Below, in pieces: positions 51,298 to 60,639 of a stretch of DNA of 64,000 bases. The notes under the pieces were generated by a model. The model was not told where the DNA came from. It saw only the letters and a program-made list of their open reading frames with translations, and searched no databases. Origin of the DNA: JAMLHN01 sp035708745 (GTDB taxonomy: Bacteria; Chloroflexota; Chloroflexia; Thermomicrobiales; UBA6265); NCBI GenBank assembly GCA_035708745.1, contig DASTFJ010000169.1, positions 1-64,000 on the forward strand, in the 5' to 3' direction. A program made the position numbers and the translations under genes. Position 1 is the stretch's first letter; each line of letters opens with the position of its first letter.

Positions 51298-53619
51298 TTG
51301 CTGGTCCCGGTTGATTACACCTCGAATCACGTCGACACCATGACACAAGCCACCGACCCTACCGGCCCCAATGGAGCTGTCGCTCCCGCCGCTTCTTCGC
51401 CGGCGGGCACACTGGATGCTGTGGTCGAGCTCGATCCGCAGATCTCGGTCTTGGCCAATACGCTGCTCGATGAGCTGCGTGACCAGAACTTCTCCGACAA
51501 GAGCCTCGATACCGTGGCGCGAGCGATCGAATTTGCGGTCGAGCACCACGAGGGTATGCATCGCCGTTCGGGTGAGCCGTATGTGCTCCATCCGGTAGAG
51601 GTCGCGCTGATTCTGGCGCGCATCCGGCTCGATGCGGACACGATCGCCGGCGCGCTGCTGCACGATCTGGTCGAAGATACCGATGTTACGTATGAGGACA
51701 TCGCGAACGAGTTTGGACCGCGGGTATCGGGGTTGGTCAACGGCGTCACCAAGCTGTCGAAGCTGCCGTGGACCGGCGATGTCGATCAATCCAGACGCGA
51801 GAAGGAAGCGCAGGCCGAAAGCCTGCGCAAAATGTTCCTGGCGATGGTCGACGATATCGGGGTGGTGCTGATCAAGCTGGCCGACCGCTTGCACAACATG
51901 CGCACCCTGCAATACATGCCTCCCGAAAAGCAGCAGCGGATCGCCCAGCAGACGATGGAAATCTACGCCCCGCTGGCGAACCGCCTCGGTATCTGGCAGT
52001 TCAAGTCCGAGCTCGAAGATCTCTCCTTCAAATTCCTGCTCCCCCACGAGTACGAAACGATCCGAAGAGGCATCGACGCGCGCGGCGCATCAGAGCGCGA
52101 ATACGTCGAGCGGGTCAAGGGAATTCTCCAGGACGCGCTCGAGGAAGCCGGCATCGAGGCGGTTCTCACCAGCCGGACCAAGCACATCTATTCGATCTAC
52201 CGCAAGATGAATCTGAAGCGACGTTCTCTGGACGAGATCTATGATCTGATCGGTATCCGGGTGGTGGTCGACGAGAAGCGCGATTGTTACGGCACGCTTG
52301 GGGTGGTCCATGCCATGTGGCATCCGATCCCGGGTGAGTTCGACGACTACATCGCCACGCCCAAGGAAAGCATGTATCAGAGTCTGCACACGGCGGTCAT
52401 CGGACCGGAAGGGCACGGACTCGAAATTCAGATCCGCACCGCCGAGATGCATGAGATTGCCGAATACGGCGTGGCGGCGCACTGGCGCTACAAAGAGGGC
52501 CGCAAGGCCGATGCGCGGGTCGAAGCCAAGATTGCCTGGTTGCGCCAGCTCATGGAGTGGCGCGAGGAAGTCAGCGACGCGGAGGAATTCGTCGAGTCGC
52601 TGAAATCCGATGTGTTCAAAGATCAGATTTACGTCTTCACCCCGAAGGGCGACATCATCGAGCTACCGGCCGGCGCCACGCCGCTCGATTTCGCGTATCG
52701 CATTCATACCGAGGTCGGGCACCACTGCGTCGGCGCCAAGATCAACGACCGCATGATCCGGCTCGATCACAAGCTGCAAAACGGCGATGTGGTCGAGGTG
52801 ATGACCAGCAAGTCGAAAGTCGGGCCCAGCCGCGACTGGTTGCAGGAAGAAAGCGGGTATATCACCACTGCCGGCGCGCGCGAAAAAATTCGCCAATGGT
52901 TCCGGCGGCAGGAACGCGATGTCAACGTGCAGCAAGGGCGGGACATTCTGCAAAGCGAGCTGCGCAAGCTCGGTCTCGACTACAGCTTCGATGAGGTGCT
53001 GAGCCACTTTCCCCGGTACACCAAGGTCGAGGATTTTCTCGCAGCTATTGGCTATGGTGGGGTGACCGCCCAAAGCGTTGCCTCCAAACTCGGGGAGAAT
53101 GGGGCCCGGGATGTGGTCTCGGCCACACCGCATATTCCCAAACCGAAAACGCCGCAACGCGTCGTGGCGGGTGGCGTGGGCGATCTGCTCACCAATCTGG
53201 CCGCTTGCTGCCGCCCCGTGAACGGCGACGAAATCGTTGGCTATGTGACGCGCGGCCGTGGGCTGACGGTCCACCGGGCCGACTGCCCCAACGTCACCAA
53301 TATCACCGACCGCGAGCGGCTGATCGCGGTCGCCTGGGACGACAAAGGACCCGACCAAACCTTCCCGGTTCCCATCGTCGTGCGCGCAAATGACCGTGTT
53401 GGGCTGCTCAAGGACATCACCGGTATGTTGTCCGACGAGCGGGTCAATATTCTCTATACCCACACGCGCACGCATGACGACCGCGAAGTCACCATCGACA
53501 TCACGGTCGAGGTGTCCGATGTCGGGCAGCTCAGCCGGGTGCTGCACAAGCTGGATGGCGTGCAGGGGGTCTATGAGGTACGGCGCGATACGTCGGGTGC
53601 GCGCAGCACGGCTGCGTGA
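51298..53619 (+). CDS. rel: bifunctional (p)ppGpp synthetase/hydrolase
   Basis: Makes and hydrolyses (p)ppGpp in the stringent response. 773 residues. The HD hydrolase has VLHPVEVALIL and GALLHDLVEDTDVTYEDI. The synthetase domain contains KMNLKRRSLDEIYDLIGIRV and PKESMYQSLHTAVIGPEGHGLE. TGS follows at about 440 (DQIYVFTPKGDIIELPAGAT), then the zinc/Cys-type region NLAACCRPVNGDEIVGYVTRG and a C-terminal ACT domain. The TTG start has GAGGGA upstream; an ATG at 51340 is an alternative. The stop overlaps the next gene by GTGA. Confidence 0.95.
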   Translation: MLVPVDYTSNHVDTMTQATDPTGPNGAVAPAASSPAGTLDAVVELDPQISVLANTLLDELRDQNFSDKSLDTVARAIEFAVEHHEGMHRRSGEPYVLHPVEVALILARIRLDADTIAGALLHDLVEDTDVTYEDIANEFGPRVSGLVNGVTKLSKLPWTGDVDQSRREKEAQAESLRKMFLAMVDDIGVVLIKLADRLHNMRTLQYMPPEKQQRIAQQTMEIYAPLANRLGIWQFKSELEDLSFKFLLPHEYETIRRGIDARGASEREYVERVKGILQDALEEAGIEAVLTSRTKHIYSIYRKMNLKRRSLDEIYDLIGIRVVVDEKRDCYGTLGVVHAMWHPIPGEFDDYIATPKESMYQSLHTAVIGPEGHGLEIQIRTAEMHEIAEYGVAAHWRYKEGRKADARVEAKIAWLRQLMEWREEVSDAEEFVESLKSDVFKDQIYVFTPKGDIIELPAGATPLDFAYRIHTEVGHHCVGAKINDRMIRLDHKLQNGDVVEVMTSKSKVGPSRDWLQEESGYITTAGAREKIRQWFRRQERDVNVQQGRDILQSELRKLGLDYSFDEVLSHFPRYTKVEDFLAAIGYGGVTAQSVASKLGENGARDVVSATPHIPKPKTPQRVVAGGVGDLLTNLAACCRPVNGDEIVGYVTRGRGLTVHRADCPNVTNITDRERLIAVAWDDKGPDQTFPVPIVVRANDRVGLLKDITGMLSDERVNILYTHTRTHDDREVTIDITVEVSDVGQLSRVLHKLDGVQGVYEVRRDTSGARSTAA

Positions 53620-54599
53620 CGATGGCCCATTCCGCCCCGGTGCTCTCATTCGGAGAGCTGCTCATCGACCTGATCGCCACTGGTTCGACGACGAGTCTGC
53701 TGGATGTCGATATGCTGGCGGTGCGGCCCGGCGGAGCCCCGGCAAATGTGGCGGTCGCCCTGGCACGGTTGGGGATCCCGGCCGCGCTTTGCTCTGTTGT
53801 CGGTCAGGACCCGTTCGGCGACCGGTTGCTGGGGGTGCTCGATGCAAACGGTGTCGATCGCTCGCGTGTGCGGCAGGATCCGCAGGCGGACACGACGCTC
53901 GCCTTCGCGTGGAAAGATGTACGGGGAGACGGTCATTTCCGGCTAGTGCGGCAGGCAGACGTTTTGCTGAATGTCGACGATGTCGAGGCAGCAGGCATCG
54001 CTGATCTGGCGGCGATCGTCGTCGGGTCAGTTTCTTTGAGCGCGCAGCCTTCGCGCCGGGCGATCGAAGTTGCGGTGCAGCGAGCCAGGGAAGCGCGCGT
54101 GCCGGTCTGCTTCGATGTCAATTTGCGTCCCACGATCTGGCCCGACCGGGAAACTGCTCGACACGCCTGCGAACAGATTCTGCCGTCCACCAACTTGCTC
54201 AAGCTGAGTCTCGATGACGCTCGATTTCTGCTCGATCTGGGTCCGACTCCTTCGGTCGATGACGTTTTCGCGGCGCTCGAAAACTATGCGTTCGATTTCA
54301 TCGTTCTGACCGATGGTGGCCGGGGCTGCTGGTTTGCGAACCGGGAGACGATGGAGTTTTCGGCTCCGGAGCATGTCCCTGCGTACAAGATCGATGCGGT
54401 CGAGCCGACCGGCGCGGGCGATGCGTTTCTGGCGGCGACGATCGCGCGGCTGATCGAGGGCGCGTGGCATCCACTGACTGTCGACGATCTTCGGTTTGCC
54501 TCGGCGGCGGGTGCGTTGACCACTACTCGACCGGGCGCGATCGACTCCTTGCCGACCCGAGCAGAGATCGACACCTTCCTGCTCCAGCATTCGAGCTGA
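53616..54599 (+). CDS. PfkB-family carbohydrate kinase (fructokinase-like)
   Basis: 327 residues. FGELLIDLIATGST, GGAPANVAVALARLGIP and the C-terminal anion hole/catalytic base VEPTGAGDAFLAATIARL identify PfkB kinases; the fructokinase subgroup fits best. Phosphorylates a sugar such as fructose. The start is a GTG that overlaps the rel stop (GTGA) or the ATG six bases later; overlap suggests coupling. It lies four bases upstream of lgt. Confidence 0.9.
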   Translation: MTMAHSAPVLSFGELLIDLIATGSTTSLLDVDMLAVRPGGAPANVAVALARLGIPAALCSVVGQDPFGDRLLGVLDANGVDRSRVRQDPQADTTLAFAWKDVRGDGHFRLVRQADVLLNVDDVEAAGIADLAAIVVGSVSLSAQPSRRAIEVAVQRAREARVPVCFDVNLRPTIWPDRETARHACEQILPSTNLLKLSLDDARFLLDLGPTPSVDDVFAALENYAFDFIVLTDGGRGCWFANRETMEFSAPEHVPAYKIDAVEPTGAGDAFLAATIARLIEGAWHPLTVDDLRFASAAGALTTTRPGAIDSLPTRAEIDTFLLQHSS

Positions 54600-54603
54600 T
54601 CTG

Positions 54604-55431
54604 GTGCCGAAGCTCTCCGATCCGGTTGCGCTCGATCTCTTCGGTCTCACCATTCGCTGGTATGCGATCTTCATTCTGACCGGTATCGTCGTTGCGCTGG
54701 TGATCATGCGCTGGCTGGCGCGCGATCGCGGACTCGATCCCGATTTCCCGCTCGATGCGGCCCCGTTCGTGATCCTGGCGGCCCTGATCGGCGCACGCGG
54801 GTATTACCTGCTGCTGAAATGGCGGTACTACCTCGACCATCCCGGCGAGGCGATCAATATCCGGCTCGGCGGCCTGACGGTGCATGGGGCGATCGTGGGC
54901 GGCGTAATCGCGCTTTGGCTTGTGTGCCGCCATCGCAACCAGCGTTTCCTGACCTGGGGCGATATTCTGGCGGCGGCGATGCCTCTGGGACAGGCGATCG
55001 GCCGCTGGGGCAACTGGGCGAATCAGGAAGCATTTGGGAAGCCAAGCGATCGTGCCTGGTCGGTCGAGATCGATCCCATTCATCGCCCCGCGCAATACGC
55101 GGGCTCCTCGACCTTTCAGCCCACCTTCTTGTACGAGTCGATCTGCGATGTCGTGATCGCCATCGTATTGATCCCGATCGTGCGGGCGATGCCGAGGCAT
55201 CGTTTCTGGCGGGAGGGCGACGCGATCTGGATCTACTGCGTACTCTATGGGTCGGTGCGCTTCGTCATCGAGCGGATGCGCACCGATAGCTTGACGATTG
55301 GTCCTTATCCGGCCGCCTATTGGCTGAGCTGGGCCTTGATTTCGATAGGAGTCGTGATGTTCATCGGTCGCCGGACCGTCTGGAATGGAATGCGGGTGGT
55401 CGACATTCCCGCACCGGATGTTGCCGAATGA
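54604..55431 (+). CDS. lgt: prolipoprotein diacylglyceryl transferase
   Basis: Transfers diacylglycerol to the lipobox Cys of prolipoproteins in the membrane; a small lipoprotein with such a box is at 23994. 275 residues, about seven membrane helices, GTG start. Motifs GGLTVHGAIVGGV with the conserved His, GRWGNWANQEAFG with the signature Arg/Asn/Glu, and RFVIERMRTDSL are present. The stop overlaps the next gene by ATGA. Confidence 0.95.
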   Translation: MPKLSDPVALDLFGLTIRWYAIFILTGIVVALVIMRWLARDRGLDPDFPLDAAPFVILAALIGARGYYLLLKWRYYLDHPGEAINIRLGGLTVHGAIVGGVIALWLVCRHRNQRFLTWGDILAAAMPLGQAIGRWGNWANQEAFGKPSDRAWSVEIDPIHRPAQYAGSSTFQPTFLYESICDVVIAIVLIPIVRAMPRHRFWREGDAIWIYCVLYGSVRFVIERMRTDSLTIGPYPAAYWLSWALISIGVVMFIGRRTVWNGMRVVDIPAPDVAE

Positions 55432-56831
55432 GTCAGCGCGCTCAACGTCCACACCCCTATGCGCTGCTCGTCACCGCGCACGTCGCCATGCTGGGCAAGC
55501 AGGGGCTGATCGACGACGCGGCGGTGCGCGTGCTTGCCGGTGTGGTCGACCGAACCGCCACCGGCGCCATCGACTCCGACGATCTGGTTGGCGGCTTGCT
55601 CGAGCTCGATGCGCGGGTCGACTCGCAATCGCCCCAGGGATTCGCCGGCGCGGCCCAGGTGGGCCGGGGGATCAACGAGCTGGTTGCCGCGCTGGCCCGA
55701 GTGATCTTGCGGGATTCGCTACTGGAGCTTGCCGAGCAGGTCGATCAGCTTCGGGAGGATTTGATCGATCTGGGGATCCAGCATGTCGTCACGATCATGC
55801 CGGCGTATCAGCAGGGCGTGGCCGCGCAGCCGACCACGCTCGCGCATCTGCTGGGTGGACTAATCGGGCCGTACGACCGGGTCGATGGCACGATCCGGCA
55901 GACGTACGCGCTCGTGAACCGATCGCCGCTGGGAGCGGGTGCGCTGGTTTCGACCGGCTTGCCGATCGACCGCGAGGATGCCGCCGCCAATGCCGGGTTC
56001 GACGGCGCGATCGAGAATACGTTCGACGCGGTCGCCGCGACCGATCACTTCGCTGCGGTGGCGCACACAATCCGTGCGGTGGCGTCTCCCATTCGGCGTT
56101 TTATGGCCGAGATCGCCACGCTGTACCGCACCGACCCCTCGTCGCTGATCTTGCACGACGCTTCGCCGCGGATGCGTAGCGAGCTGCCGCAGCATTCCAT
56201 CATTCCGGCTTTCGACGATCTCGAACGATTGCTGGTCGATCTCGATGCCGTACTGGGTACTGTGGATCGCTGGCTCGAGCGCGCGCCGTTGGAGCCCATT
56301 GCCGAGATCTCCCGGCTTCTCGACCGGCTGGCGCTGGCCTTCGCGACGACCGGGCGGCTGATCGACCGGTTTCGAGCGTTCCTCAATCGTGAGATCGCGT
56401 TCAATCGCGCCTATCTGGCGAACCGCGCGAACCGCAATCACACCACCGTGGGAGAGCTGGCTGATTTCCTGATGTTGGAGGAGCAGATTCCGCCCGCGCA
56501 GGCCCGCGCAATGACCGGGCGGGTCATGGCGCAGCTCAAGGACGAGGGACTGGAGACCAGCGGAATTACTAGCGCGATGATCGATTCGGCGGGGATGCTG
56601 GTGCTCGGCCGCGAACTCGGCGTCGAATTCGAATCGCTGAGCAAATATCTCGCGCCACGGCGCTTCATCGAGCGCCGTGGTGGTCTCGGCGGCCCAGCAC
56701 CCATGGCAATCCGAGATTGGCTCACCCGAGAGCAGGCGGCGCTTGCTTCCGATCGCGCCTGGATCGCCGAACGGCGGGCCGCGTTGACGGCGGCGGAAGC
56801 GGCCATGCGCGCATTGGCGGACGAGGAGTAG
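55428..56831 (+). CDS. argininosuccinate-lyase-like protein lacking signature residues
   Basis: 467 residues, all-helical, of the fumarase/aspartase superfamily. Phrases such as RVDGTIRQTYALVNRSPLGAGALVST, TGLPIDRE and GFDGAIENTFDAV follow ArgH closely. But the ArgH motif PGYTHLQ is PAYQQGV at 126-132, so the conserved Thr-His is lost. The GSSxMPQKxNP loop is replaced by SSLILHDASPRMRSELP (about 238-254). Lyase activity on argininosuccinate is therefore unlikely; a different substrate or a structural role is possible. Translationally coupled to lgt. Confidence 0.8.
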   Translation: MSQRAQRPHPYALLVTAHVAMLGKQGLIDDAAVRVLAGVVDRTATGAIDSDDLVGGLLELDARVDSQSPQGFAGAAQVGRGINELVAALARVILRDSLLELAEQVDQLREDLIDLGIQHVVTIMPAYQQGVAAQPTTLAHLLGGLIGPYDRVDGTIRQTYALVNRSPLGAGALVSTGLPIDREDAAANAGFDGAIENTFDAVAATDHFAAVAHTIRAVASPIRRFMAEIATLYRTDPSSLILHDASPRMRSELPQHSIIPAFDDLERLLVDLDAVLGTVDRWLERAPLEPIAEISRLLDRLALAFATTGRLIDRFRAFLNREIAFNRAYLANRANRNHTTVGELADFLMLEEQIPPAQARAMTGRVMAQLKDEGLETSGITSAMIDSAGMLVLGRELGVEFESLSKYLAPRRFIERRGGLGGPAPMAIRDWLTREQAALASDRAWIAERRAALTAAEAAMRALADEE

Positions 56832-57106
56832 CCGAAATCGGGACAGGCGAAAATACCCCCCTCGCTTCGTTCAGCATAGGTTGCCCACTGGTCCGAGTCG
56901 TCCGGAAACACGGGCGGGCATAGGCACCCGTCCCTGCCCAGTGTCGCCGGTGCTTTCATGCGCGAGGCAGCATCAGTCGGCATGTTGACGACCACCGGCT
57001 TGGGCACGACTGAGCCGAGACGGCAGTGCGGAGGTCTTCTCCAGGACCGCGAACCCGTATACTTTCAATTCGCATTCTCGACCGCATTCTAGAAGAGGTA
57101 TCGACC
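56832..57106. other. intergenic region before hflX
   Basis: No gene is supported in most of these bases. It contains short GC-rich inverted segments near 56908-56940 (ACGGG/CCCGT type) and a TATACT -10-like hexamer at 57058-57063 without a clear -35. Confidence 0.4.
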
Positions 57107-58456
57107 ATTCCCAACACTCCTATAACGACCGATCGGCCCGTAGAACATGCCCTGCTCGTGGCTGTCGACCAATACGGCGACACCTGGAATGTGCAGGACT
57201 CGCTGGAGGAGCTTGCGCGCCTGGCCGAGACGGTCGATGTCGAGGTGATCGGCGCGATTACCCAGAAGCTCACGCATCCAATCGCCGGCACCTATGTCGG
57301 CAAGGGCAAATTGGAAGAGATCAAAGCCGAGCGTGAGCCGCTTGGGTACGACCTGATCATCGTCGATGACGAGCTGACCCCATCTCAACAGCGGAATCTG
57401 GAAAAAGCGCTCGATGTCAAGATCATCGACCGTACGGCGTTGATCCTGGATGTCTTTGCCAAGCGCGCGCAAACCCATGAAGGGCGATTACAGGTCGAGC
57501 TGGCGCAGCTCGAATACCGGATGCCGCGCCTGACTGGCATGTGGACGCACCTTTCCCGCCAGGCGGTGGGTGGCGTCGGACTACGCGGGCCCGGTGAAAC
57601 ACAGCTCGAAACCGACCGCCGCGAGCTGGGCAAGCGCATTACCTTCATCAAGGGACAACTTGCCGATGTTCACCGGCACCGGCAGATCTATCGCGATCAT
57701 CGCCGCAATCAGCATATGGCCGTGGTGGCGCTGGTGGGATACACCAATGCCGGCAAGAGTACGCTGCTCAACCGGCTGACCGACGCCGGCGTACTGGCCG
57801 AGGACAAGCTCTTCGCCACCCTCGATCCGACGACACGGCGCGTCGAGCTGCCCGGCGGCCGCAATGTGCTGATGACCGACACGGTCGGGTTCATCAACAA
57901 TCTGCCGACGATGCTCATCGCCGCCTTCCGCGCGACGCTGGAAGAGATCAACGAGGCGACGCTGCTCGTGCATGTGGTCGATGTCACGCATTCGAATGCA
58001 GTCGAGCAGTTCATCACTGTCAATGAGGTGCTGGAAGAGCTCGGCGCCGATGGCAAACCGACCGTGATCGCCCTGAACAAGGCCGACATGATCGATGACG
58101 TGTCGGACGAGGCGCTGGCTCGGCTGCGGGAGACGATCGGGGACGAATGGCCAGTCGTCACGATCTCCGGTGTCACCGGGATGGGCATCGAGGGGCTGCT
58201 CGGCGAAATCGAGCTCGGTTTGGAAGCAGAGCAACGCTTCGTGGACGTCGAGCTGACGGTGCCGTTCTCTCGTCACGATCTGGTCGAGCGCTTCCACAGT
58301 AGCGGCCGGGTCGAAGAAACCAGATATGACGAGCGCGGCACGATTCTGACCGGCAAGCTACCTGAGGTCTTGCTCGGGAGCTTCGCGCCGTATCTATCGG
58401 TCAACGGACCGAAAGCGCAATCGCCCGAGCTACCGGATCGCAACGCCGTCGCGTGA
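57026..58456 (+). CDS. hflX: GTPase HflX
   Basis: Ribosome-associated GTPase that splits stalled ribosomes. The N-terminal domain has HPIAGTYVGKGKLEEIK and VDDELTPSQQRNLEKAL, followed by GVGLRGPGETQLETDRR. The G domain has G1 VGYTNAGKSTLLN, G3 DTVGFINNLP and G4 NKADM. Length from the first possible GTG is 476 residues. That GTG lies upstream of the only -10-like hexamer (57058). A well-spaced AGAAGAGG (57091-57098) points to an ATT codon at 57107 as the initiator, giving 449 residues. A later GTG near 57158 is a third option. Confidence 0.93.
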   Translation: MRRSSPGPRTRILSIRILDRILEEVSTIPNTPITTDRPVEHALLVAVDQYGDTWNVQDSLEELARLAETVDVEVIGAITQKLTHPIAGTYVGKGKLEEIKAEREPLGYDLIIVDDELTPSQQRNLEKALDVKIIDRTALILDVFAKRAQTHEGRLQVELAQLEYRMPRLTGMWTHLSRQAVGGVGLRGPGETQLETDRRELGKRITFIKGQLADVHRHRQIYRDHRRNQHMAVVALVGYTNAGKSTLLNRLTDAGVLAEDKLFATLDPTTRRVELPGGRNVLMTDTVGFINNLPTMLIAAFRATLEEINEATLLVHVVDVTHSNAVEQFITVNEVLEELGADGKPTVIALNKADMIDDVSDEALARLRETIGDEWPVVTISGVTGMGIEGLLGEIELGLEAEQRFVDVELTVPFSRHDLVERFHSSGRVEETRYDERGTILTGKLPEVLLGSFAPYLSVNGPKAQSPELPDRNAVA

Positions 58457-58510
58457 GCCACCCGGGCGATACTACGCAGCGGGCGCAAGGGTGCATTCGA
58501 TTCAGGAGCG

Positions 58511-59596
58511 ATGGTGAGCGCCGAATCAGCGAAATCCATTTCGTACCGTGACGCCGGCGTGGATATCGATCGAGCCACGAGGAGTCTGAGCGCCATCGCC
58601 GGGTTCGCGCGCGCGACCTCCGCTGCTGGCGCCGCAGGCGACATTGGGCATTTCGGCGGGATCTTCAGACTCCCCGCCGGCGATGACCGCCTGCTGATCG
58701 CGAGCGCCGATGGGATCGGGACCAAGATCAAGATTGCCTTCGTGATCGGTGGCGATGCGCACAAGCGAGTCGGCGGCGATCTGGTCAATCACTGCGTCAA
58801 CGACATCCTGGCGTGCGGCGCGCGACCGCTCTTTTTCCTCGATTACATCGCCATGGGCAAGATCGATCCGATCGCGCTCGAAGGGCTGGTCGAAGGGATG
58901 GCGCTCGCCTGCACCGCAAATGGGGCGGCGCTGATCGGTGGCGAAACCGCCGAGATGCCAGGACTCTACGCCGCGGGTGAATACGATGCGGCCGGATTCA
59001 TCGTCGGTGAGGTCGCGCCCGATGCGTATATCGACGGTTCCACCATCCAGTCCGGTGACGCGCTGATCGGCATCCCCTCGGCGGGGATGCATACGAACGG
59101 ATATAGCCTTGCTCGCATGATCGTCGGGCTCACCGGGGAGGTCGAGCATGATTGGGAGACGCTGTCGAGGCCGTTGCCGGGTGGAGACGGGGAGTCGATT
59201 GGCGAAGCGTTGCTGGCCCCCCATATGACCTATTTTCCGGTGGTTTATCCGCTGGTGCAGCAGGATCTGGTGCGGGGCATCGCGCATATTACCGGCGGTG
59301 GGCTGCTGGACAATGTGCCGCGTATGCTGCCGGGTGGCGTGGTAGCCGAACTGGATCAGCAGACGTGGACGGTCGATCCGCTCTTCACGTATCTTGTCGA
59401 GACCGGACATGTCGAGGCGCGCGATCGGTATCGCGCGTTCAATATGGGAATCGGCATGGTGCTGGCTGTTCGGCCGGGCGATGTCGATACGGTGCTGAGG
59501 GCGGTCCCCGGCGCGCGCGTGATCGGCGAAACCGCGGTCCGAGACGAGGAGCACAAGGTGACGATCGAAGGCACGGCGCTGGGAACGGTACGCTGA
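58511..59596 (+). CDS. purM: phosphoribosylformylglycinamidine cyclo-ligase
   Basis: Fifth step of purine synthesis: closes FGAM to AIR with ATP. 361 residues, ATG with AGGAGCG. SYRDAGVDIDRATRSLSAI, LLIASADGIGTKIKIA, GGDLVNHCVNDILACGARP and LIGGETAEMPGLY are all family signatures, and GIAHITGGGLLDNVPRMLP closes the active site. It is followed after two bases by an MglA-like GTPase gene. Confidence 0.96.
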   Translation: MVSAESAKSISYRDAGVDIDRATRSLSAIAGFARATSAAGAAGDIGHFGGIFRLPAGDDRLLIASADGIGTKIKIAFVIGGDAHKRVGGDLVNHCVNDILACGARPLFFLDYIAMGKIDPIALEGLVEGMALACTANGAALIGGETAEMPGLYAAGEYDAAGFIVGEVAPDAYIDGSTIQSGDALIGIPSAGMHTNGYSLARMIVGLTGEVEHDWETLSRPLPGGDGESIGEALLAPHMTYFPVVYPLVQQDLVRGIAHITGGGLLDNVPRMLPGGVVAELDQQTWTVDPLFTYLVETGHVEARDRYRAFNMGIGMVLAVRPGDVDTVLRAVPGARVIGETAVRDEEHKVTIEGTALGTVR

Positions 59597-59598
59597 CG

Positions 59599-60174
59599 AT
59601 GGCGATGATCGATCTCGACAACCGGCAAATCGTCGCCAAGATCGTGGTGTATGGGCCGGGTCAGAGCGGCAAAACCACGTTTCTGCGCGCGGTTCACGAC
59701 CTGATTCCAGAAAGCCAGCGCCCTCAGATCGACTCGATCGAAAGCGACTCGGGCCGCACCTTGCTCTACGATAGCTTGCCGCTCGATGCCGGCACGGTCG
59801 GCGACTACCGCATGCGCTTTCAGCTCTTTTCGGTGGCCGGCAACGAAGGCAGCCAGGACGCTCGCCAAGCGGTGCTTTCGGGCGCGGATGGAGTGGTCTT
59901 TCTGGCCGATGCGCAGCCAGATCGGTTAGCGGACAATCAGGCCAGCTTCGACGAGCTGATGATCTCGCTGGCGCAGCTGCAAAAGGCCAACGGAACCTTT
60001 CCTGTCGTGATTCAGTACAACAAGGTCGATCTCGTCGACGAGGCGACCCTCGGTTCGGTTAGCCGGACGCTCAATAGCGATGGGTTGCCCGAAGCGTATT
60101 CCTCGGCCCTGAACAAGCGCGGCGTGGTGGACTCGTTGCAGACGATCACTCGCCTGGTGGCGCAATCGCTGTAG
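59599..60174 (+). CDS. MglA-type small GTPase
   Basis: 191 residues from an ATG two bases after the purM stop. G1 is GPGQSGKTT (19-27), and G4 is NKVD (141-144) in IQYNKVDL. The G3 region FSVAGNEGSQDARQAV matches MglA (which has TVPGQ) rather than Ras (DTAGQ), since the Asp is absent. DGVVFLADAQPDRLADNQ is also MglA-like. In Myxococcus and Thermus MglA sets cell polarity with the GAP MglB; no mglB is seen here. A role in signalling or envelope polarity is inferred only. Confidence 0.85.
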   Translation: MAMIDLDNRQIVAKIVVYGPGQSGKTTFLRAVHDLIPESQRPQIDSIESDSGRTLLYDSLPLDAGTVGDYRMRFQLFSVAGNEGSQDARQAVLSGADGVVFLADAQPDRLADNQASFDELMISLAQLQKANGTFPVVIQYNKVDLVDEATLGSVSRTLNSDGLPEAYSSALNKRGVVDSLQTITRLVAQSL

Positions 60175-60204
60175 CCACAGGGCCACCCTTCGCAACCTTT
60201 TCAC

Positions 60205-60296
60205 ACTGTCATTTCGATGCGAATTGGATGCGCTCTCGGAACCGCTCGAAGTGCGCCGGGACGGAAGCGATTCTTCGCTTTCCTCAGAATGACAGT
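60205..60296. repeat. palindromic intergenic element
   Basis: ACTGTCATT (60205-60213) and AATGACAGT (60288-60296) are perfect 9-base inverted ends of a 92-base segment. The right half contains GCGATTCTTCGCTTTCCTCAG-like sequence common in such elements. It lies between convergent genes and may serve as a terminator. Confidence 0.5.
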
Positions 60297-60318
60297 AGAG
60301 GGATGCGGCGCATTTCAG

Positions 60319-60636
60319 TTATCGAATAACGTACTCCTGCGCGTAGAAGCCCTGGGTTTTGTCGATGTCCTGGAAGTTGACGGCGTCGGAGACGGCGGCC
60401 TGGAACTCGGGACTTTGCTCGGCAGCGCGCCAGGCGGCTTCGTCATCGAACGAGGCGAACGCGATTGCGTCGAACGCGGGTTCGGGTCCGTCATATGAGG
60501 TCATCGGGTAGCAGCGGTAGGCGCGCATCCCCGGTGTAGCCGCGGTGAGAGGCGTGTGCTCTTCGATCCAATAGCGGGTGAATTCCTCCTGCGAGAGATC
60601 GGGGCGTTTCTTGACCAGCCAGACGACGGTGAACAT
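60319..60636 (-). CDS. EthD-type dimeric alpha/beta-barrel protein
   Basis: 105 residues. TVVWLVKKRPDLSQEEFTRYWIEEHTPL is the EthD signature, with a conserved His in EEHTPL. The rest folds as a ferredoxin-like barrel (FDAIAFASFDDEAAW). Some relatives are associated with oxidative ether degradation, others with 4-methylmuconolactone-type isomerisation. Its start is three bases from the end of the dehydrogenase gene. Function here unknown. Confidence 0.85.
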   Translation of the reverse strand: MFTVVWLVKKRPDLSQEEFTRYWIEEHTPLTAATPGMRAYRCYPMTSYDGPEPAFDAIAFASFDDEAAWRAAEQSPEFQAAVSDAVNFQDIDKTQGFYAQEYVIR

Positions 60637-60639
60637 CGA

